Positions 59,581-64,000 of a DNA stretch of 64,000 nt are shown here, piece after piece. Made by a program: the position numbers and the translations under genes. Origin of the DNA: Entophlyctis helioformis (lineage: Eukaryota > Chytridiomycota > Chytridiomycetes > Chytridiales > Chytriomycetaceae); the NCBI GenBank assembly GCA_025526915.1, contig JAHLKH010000050.1, positions 89,570-153,569 on the forward strand. Reading direction: 5' to 3'. The notes beneath the pieces were generated by a model that was not told the DNA's origin, did no database searches, and saw only the letters and a list, made by a program, of their open reading frames with translations. Position 1 is the stretch's first letter; the number at the start of each line of letters is the position of its first letter.

Positions 59581-60900
59581 TCACAATCCAAGCTGGTCAA
59601 ACGCCCACAACACTTGCTCATACACACTGAACACGATCCCGCCAGAGAACTGCCAGCAAGACGCCAATGAGATCAGCCACATCGAGCAACACATCGCCAG
59701 CAATCCACCTACAATCAGTCGCCCGAGCCGCGGCGTGGATCCCTTCCAAAGTGCCTTGACACCCTCGGTCCTCACCACCGTCGCCAGGCAGTCTATCGAA
59801 TGCTTGTACTTGCCCGCATCAAGCCCCTGCATCCGTGTCTTGACCACATCCAGTGGCATCGTCGTGTACACGGTCACAATCCCTGCAATCCCGCCATTCA
59901 CAAACGAAATGTACCACGGCAGGTACTGCTTGCCCGTAACGGGATCCGCCGGATACCGCGACACAACCTGCTCTTTGAGAAGCCCGTATGTCGTCATGCG
60001 CACGGCAGAGTTTGCACCTTGGCGTGCAATGACGGCTGTGAGGCCACGATAGATGCCGCGGACGCCTTCTTCGGCAACAATAGACCGCACGCCGTGCACG
60101 AGACCGCGATACTTTGGGATCGCCTGATTTTTGGTCGTGAATGAGCTTTGTCCTGCCACAACAACAACAGCAACAAAAGTCGTGTAAGCAGGCGTGTTGT
60201 CGGATGTGCCTGATGAGTGCTGCGAGTTACTTGATCGTTTCGCTTGGTGTCACAACGAGTGCTGCCTCCGAGACACCCGCGCCAAGGCCGGCTGTTTGTG
60301 TGCATCGCATGGATGGTCAGAGAGGCGCTTGGCACGTGCATGAACGTGCCGGATGATCAATCACGACGCCGGCACTTGCCAAGAACCATGCGGCTGCCGC
60401 TCAGCTTGCCGTTCTCGTCAGCAAGGGCCTTGCGCAGCTGCTCAAACGAGAGGAACCGCACGGCAGCCTTGCTAGAGTTTCCGATAACGAGTGCCGAGAG
60501 GCCCTTGTAGATGCCCATGACGCCTTTGGTCTGCACGGTCTTGACGAGCACGTCGACGGGGCCGTTGAATGCCTTCTGCTAACATGCCAGTGTCATTGAC
60601 AGGTGGCCGAGAGAGGCGAGATAGACAGCAAGGAGAGAGACTTGCCTGGCTGCTTGCATTCTGCAGCTGCAGCTGTGTTTTGGCAAACTCCATTGGGTAC
60701 GTCATGGTGCCCTCGATGGCGCCGGCAATGCCACCAGCCAGGATGGACTGGTATGCTGGCACTTTCTGTCAAGCCACAACAGCCACTCGGGCGTCAGCAG
60801 TGTGTCCAGCGGTCTGCAGGCGGTTGATGACGACTCGTGCACAGGAGGTTCGGGCAGCCGAGCGCAGCACAGCAAGACGCACGCCTTCCTTCTTTGGCAT
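59581..60900 (-). CDS. SLC25A1: Mitochondrial tricarboxylate (citrate) carrier, with single-base frame break
   Basis: Inner-membrane citrate/malate exchanger that supplies cytosolic acetyl-CoA. A six-codon first exon MPKKEG (60883-60900) splices to KVPAYQSILAGGIAGAIEGT. Three carrier signatures follow: PMEFAKTQLQLQ, TPSETIK (in the short exon 60231-60291) and PLDVVKTRMQGL. KAFNGPVDVL, GIYKGLSALVIGNSSKAAVR, GIYRGLTAVIARQGANSAVR and WKGSTPRLGRLIVGG fit CTP family positions. Two introns (60576-60645 and 60292-60379) need GC-AG splicing. After KLIHDQKSGDPK the frame shifts to KYRGLVHGVRS: one surplus A in an A-run (within 60113-60131) breaks the frame. The expected third-repeat end is present. 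Confidence 0.87.
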
Positions 60901-60959
60901 CGCACGAACAAGGCCGCTGGGCAAGATGGAGATTGTCAGGCAAGATCGGCCGATCTGGT

Positions 60960-63900
60960 TCATTCAAAGTCTGCAGGAAGCGCCACCGACTCGGTCGATA
61001 GTTGCTCGACTGTCGTTGCCGTTGTCGTTGTCGTTGTAGACATGATCGTCGCCAGCTGCGCTGCCTGCTGCTGTTGAGAAGACTGCTGCTGCTGCTGCTG
61101 CTGGCTGTGATGATGCGAAAGGAGGTGATGCACCCCATTAACCGGCGGAAGCAGCTTTGGCGGATGCTTGTCTACACCTGGCGTGTTGGGCATGCCCGTT
61201 CCGCCTGGGCCTCCTGCTGCACCGACACCTGTGCCTATGCCGACACCAACGACAATGCCAGCGTTGACGCTCGAATTGAGGCTTGCACTGACAATCGCAG
61301 CTTGGAATGCGCTTGACCCAATGCTGTCAAACAGAAGCAGCTCGTACGTCAGATGCCAGCTTCCTCAATGAACCGCTTGGCCTCGTAGAACGGATTGGCA
61401 ACGTCTCCATCAGGCGAGACGCGCTTACGCTCGCGTTCTCTTCGCGTCGACAGTCGTGCACGGATGCTCTTGCTGTTGACGTTCTTGTTGGCGCTCTTGC
61501 CTTTCTTGAGAAAGCGCTTGTGGCGACGGACAGCCATGACAAGTGCCACATTGACGCGGAACCTCAGAAACGCACACTGCCGCTGCGTCAATGGGCCGCT
61601 GGGGCTTTGCAGCATGTCGGTGAGAGCCTTGATGCAGTCGCTCTGGTTGCCTCGCAAGTGGTCAAGCTGTGCCTGGATGACGGGTATCATGAGCCGGTTG
61701 AGCTGCAAATGTGCTCCAGCACGGACCCCATCCTGAGCAGTGCCTCGAGCGTGTGCATGACACCCATGAACAGCGTGGTGTCCTGTCGCCGTCCGACAGC
61801 TCCAGAATGAACAACATGGCCTCCCACATGTGCACCCATGCCGTCGTCACAAACACGGACCGTCCGATTGTCTTTAAGGCGGCATCAAGCATTCGCGGCG
61901 TGTCGACCAAGTACGCCTCGAGCCCCTTGATGTTGTTGAATGCCGGCTCCGTGCCGTTCTTGATAATGAGCACAGCCATGATCTGCATTACGCCGGCTCG
62001 CAGTGTCATACGGACCGAGGGGTGCACCAGATCGCCATTGTTGAGCACTGCCCGGATGTGTGCTGCACGAAACAGGAGCGCATAGAGTGTCGAGTCCAGC
62101 TCGCCTCGGATGGTCTTGAGTCGCGTTGCATACCCAACGGCGTACAGCGTCCAGGACGACTCGGGATTGATGGCAGATGCGACATCAATAACCTCGTCCA
62201 CGAGCCGTTGCGTTTCGGCAAAGTCGCCCATGAAGTAGCGAATGTCTATGCGGTGCCGTAGAGACTGCAGGCCAATGTATGTGCTTTGGACGTTTTTGAG
62301 TTCCAGGGATTTGACGACCCGTGCCAGCACTTCGTCGGCGTCCAGAAACTTGAAATGCGCCATGTAGGTCCACGCCACGCGCGTCAGATACGTTTCGCAA
62401 TCCGAGGGCAGGATGCGTGCTGCCTGAGTGTCATCACCGGCCCGTTGAAGTCCAGATGGCCCAACTGAAGACCCGATAACACCTTGCAGGTGCGACAGGA
62501 AGCTGCTGCTGTTTGTCTCGACAATGTCCGTGGCTGTGCTTCGGAATCCGTTGCGGTTGGCTTTTGATGGCTGTCGGCGACATGCGCAGGAGCGTCGAGC
62601 ATAGCCGCATGCGATTCGTCCATAGTAGAGTCTATCTGAAAGCCAGCTCGTTGCAGCCACAGCGAGAGGTGACCCCAGTTGCGGCTCTTGAGAATCAGTC
62701 CGGCAGTGAGTCGTTGCGCTTTCCAAAGGAATGGCGCGACGGCTTTGATGGCATCCGAGTAATTCATCGCCATCATCTGCCGCGTGTTGCACAGTCAGCA
62801 CAGCCATCCATCTATCCATCCATTCGACAGCCTTCCCGTGCATGTCTCTTGCGGCTTACCTGTTCAAGCCACGACAGATCCAGCGCTCCACGCTTGTATG
62901 CATCCAGGGAAAGGCGATCAAGTGCTTCAACAATCCGGCGGCACTCTTCGACCTCGGTCTGGCTGAGTGCATGCCTTACAACGCGACGCTTTGGCTGAAG
63001 TATTGCCGATACTACCAGCTGCATCAACTCGCGAAAGTACCGTCCGAAAAAAGCAAATGTGCGCGGCTTGGGAATCGATATGCGAAGGATTGCAAGCGCT
63101 TGTATCAAATGCTGCTCTCCAGCCTGCCAATCAGCGATCACGGGATGTCAATATCTATGCATTCGAGAGTCTGCAGTCAAGCAACCCTTCCAGAGCCCAT
63201 TGCTACCTTGAGGCTCTCTGGGCGATCTTCAGTTAGCAGCAAATGGCCGACACATAGCTCGCGCTGGGCATACCGCACAATCTGGTCTGGCAGCTGTTGA
63301 CCTTTGACCATGGACTCGACTGTGAATCCCTGCTTGGCTTCGACGCTGATGAGTCGCTCATACGTCCTGACTCCATCTGCCACTGATCCCATCTCGGAAT
63401 AGAACAGAAACAGCTGCACATGCCCATTGACATTGTGCCACGCACCGATTAGCAACACCATCCACAAATGATGCCAGTCTCTGAGTGGCATCGGCGTTGA
63501 CGCACCTGCTCGAGACACTTGGCGTACTGTTTTTGCCGCGACGACGTCTTGCTCAGGTGGTGGACAAGCAGGGGAAGTATTTCGCCACGCGTGTCGTCTG
63601 TCAATCCCTTTTCCAGCTGGTGCACAACCAGCATATGCAGTGCCTCCTTTTGCTCATTCAGAAGCATCGAGTAGATGGTTTCTTGAATGATGACGTGCCG
63701 AAACACCATCCGGTCGCTCCACCGCCGTCGACGCAGCAGAACCGGAATTTGTCCTCTGTTACAATGTAGTTGCGAAGACTGCTTGGATCGGATGGATTCC
63801 ACGCCACAGACGTGCCCGTGCCAAGAATCTCTGCCGAGCGCATTGCCACATTGCTGAGAAGATCAAGATCGACGTGTTGCCCTAAAGTGTGCCGTGTTAG

Positions 63901-64000
63901 TCGAGCATTTCATCATCATCAGTAGATGAACAATGCGGACCAAGGTGAGTTCTTGTTACAAGAACGGCAGCAATGTACAGGACAACCTGGCATCCGTCTG
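60960..64000 (-). CDS. C-terminal part of soluble adenylyl cyclase-like (ADCY10-type) AAA/TPR protein (5' partial)
   Basis: Runs off the right edge; any cyclase catalytic domain would lie beyond it. The visible part begins near AMRSAEILGTGTSV, with VFRHVIIQETIYSMLLNEQK, EALHMLVVHQLEKGL and LLVHHLSKTSS, matching the region after the AAA ATPase module in soluble adenylyl cyclases. TPR-like helices follow (ELCVGHLLLTEDRPESLKVA, YLTRVAWTYMAHFKFLDADE, FAETQRLVDEVIDVASAINP). The C-terminus is basic, then Gly-rich (SSVNAGIVVGVGIGTG), with a Gln run and a Thr run, ending SVALPADFE. Reading frames change near 63,735 and between about 61,710 and 61,800 without good splice sites. The enzyme assignment is by similarity of the FRHVIIQE block and is moderate. 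Confidence 0.6.

Overview
The window is nuclear DNA of a eukaryote with small spliceosomal introns (about 55-460 nt), very tight gene spacing and GC-rich, repeat-prone coding sequence. The gene set points to a zoosporic, flagellated fungus, most likely a chytrid. It holds intraflagellar transport (IFT80) and axonemal (CFAP99) genes, a soluble-type adenylyl cyclase tail, a Slo-type K+ channel, an SRF-type MADS factor, a Hos4-like Set3-complex ankyrin protein, and many secreted Pro/Thr-rich GPI-type surface proteins. The species call is inference; no rRNA or barcode locus is present.

Layout. 1-5875 (+): C-terminal part of a single-pass membrane protein, DGAT1, a small basic unknown, and a DUF167/YggU protein. 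5972-18611 (-): CFAP99 and IFT80 in tandem, a Siw14-type phosphatase, and a Slo/BK-like channel. 18691-19897 (+): an OSTF1-like SH3/ankyrin protein, divergent from the channel across about 80 bp. 19984-25549 (-): a low-complexity protein and a MARK/Par-1 kinase. 26178-31060 (+): a DDHD phospholipase A1 and an ankyrin-like repeat protein. 31442-31523 (-): tRNA-Ser(CGA). 31798-37245 (-): the Hos4-like protein, divergent from a YCII-domain protein (37992-38555). 38765-44042 (+): five tandem short-chain dehydrogenases, three of them near-identical on a 1,064-bp period.

44088-52556 is a large inverted repeat. Each arm (about 2.7-2.85 kb) carries the same two secreted surface-protein genes in mirror orientation. 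Between the arms sits one MADS-box gene whose last ~64 codons lie inside the left arm; the right arm carries a second, diverged but open copy of that tail. 53330-56994 adds three more secreted repeat proteins, so the cluster has seven. 57694-64000 (-) holds a GT61-type glycosyltransferase, the mitochondrial citrate carrier and the C-terminal part of a cyclase-like protein that runs off the right edge.

Two sequence-wide features matter to users. First, several genes (K+ channel, ankyrin protein, 53330 surface protein, citrate carrier, probably the Hos4-like and cyclase genes) are broken by single-base frame changes, mostly in short homopolymers; residual assembly indels are the simplest explanation, though real lesions cannot be excluded. 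Second, four introns in three genes need GC-AG splicing to keep frame.
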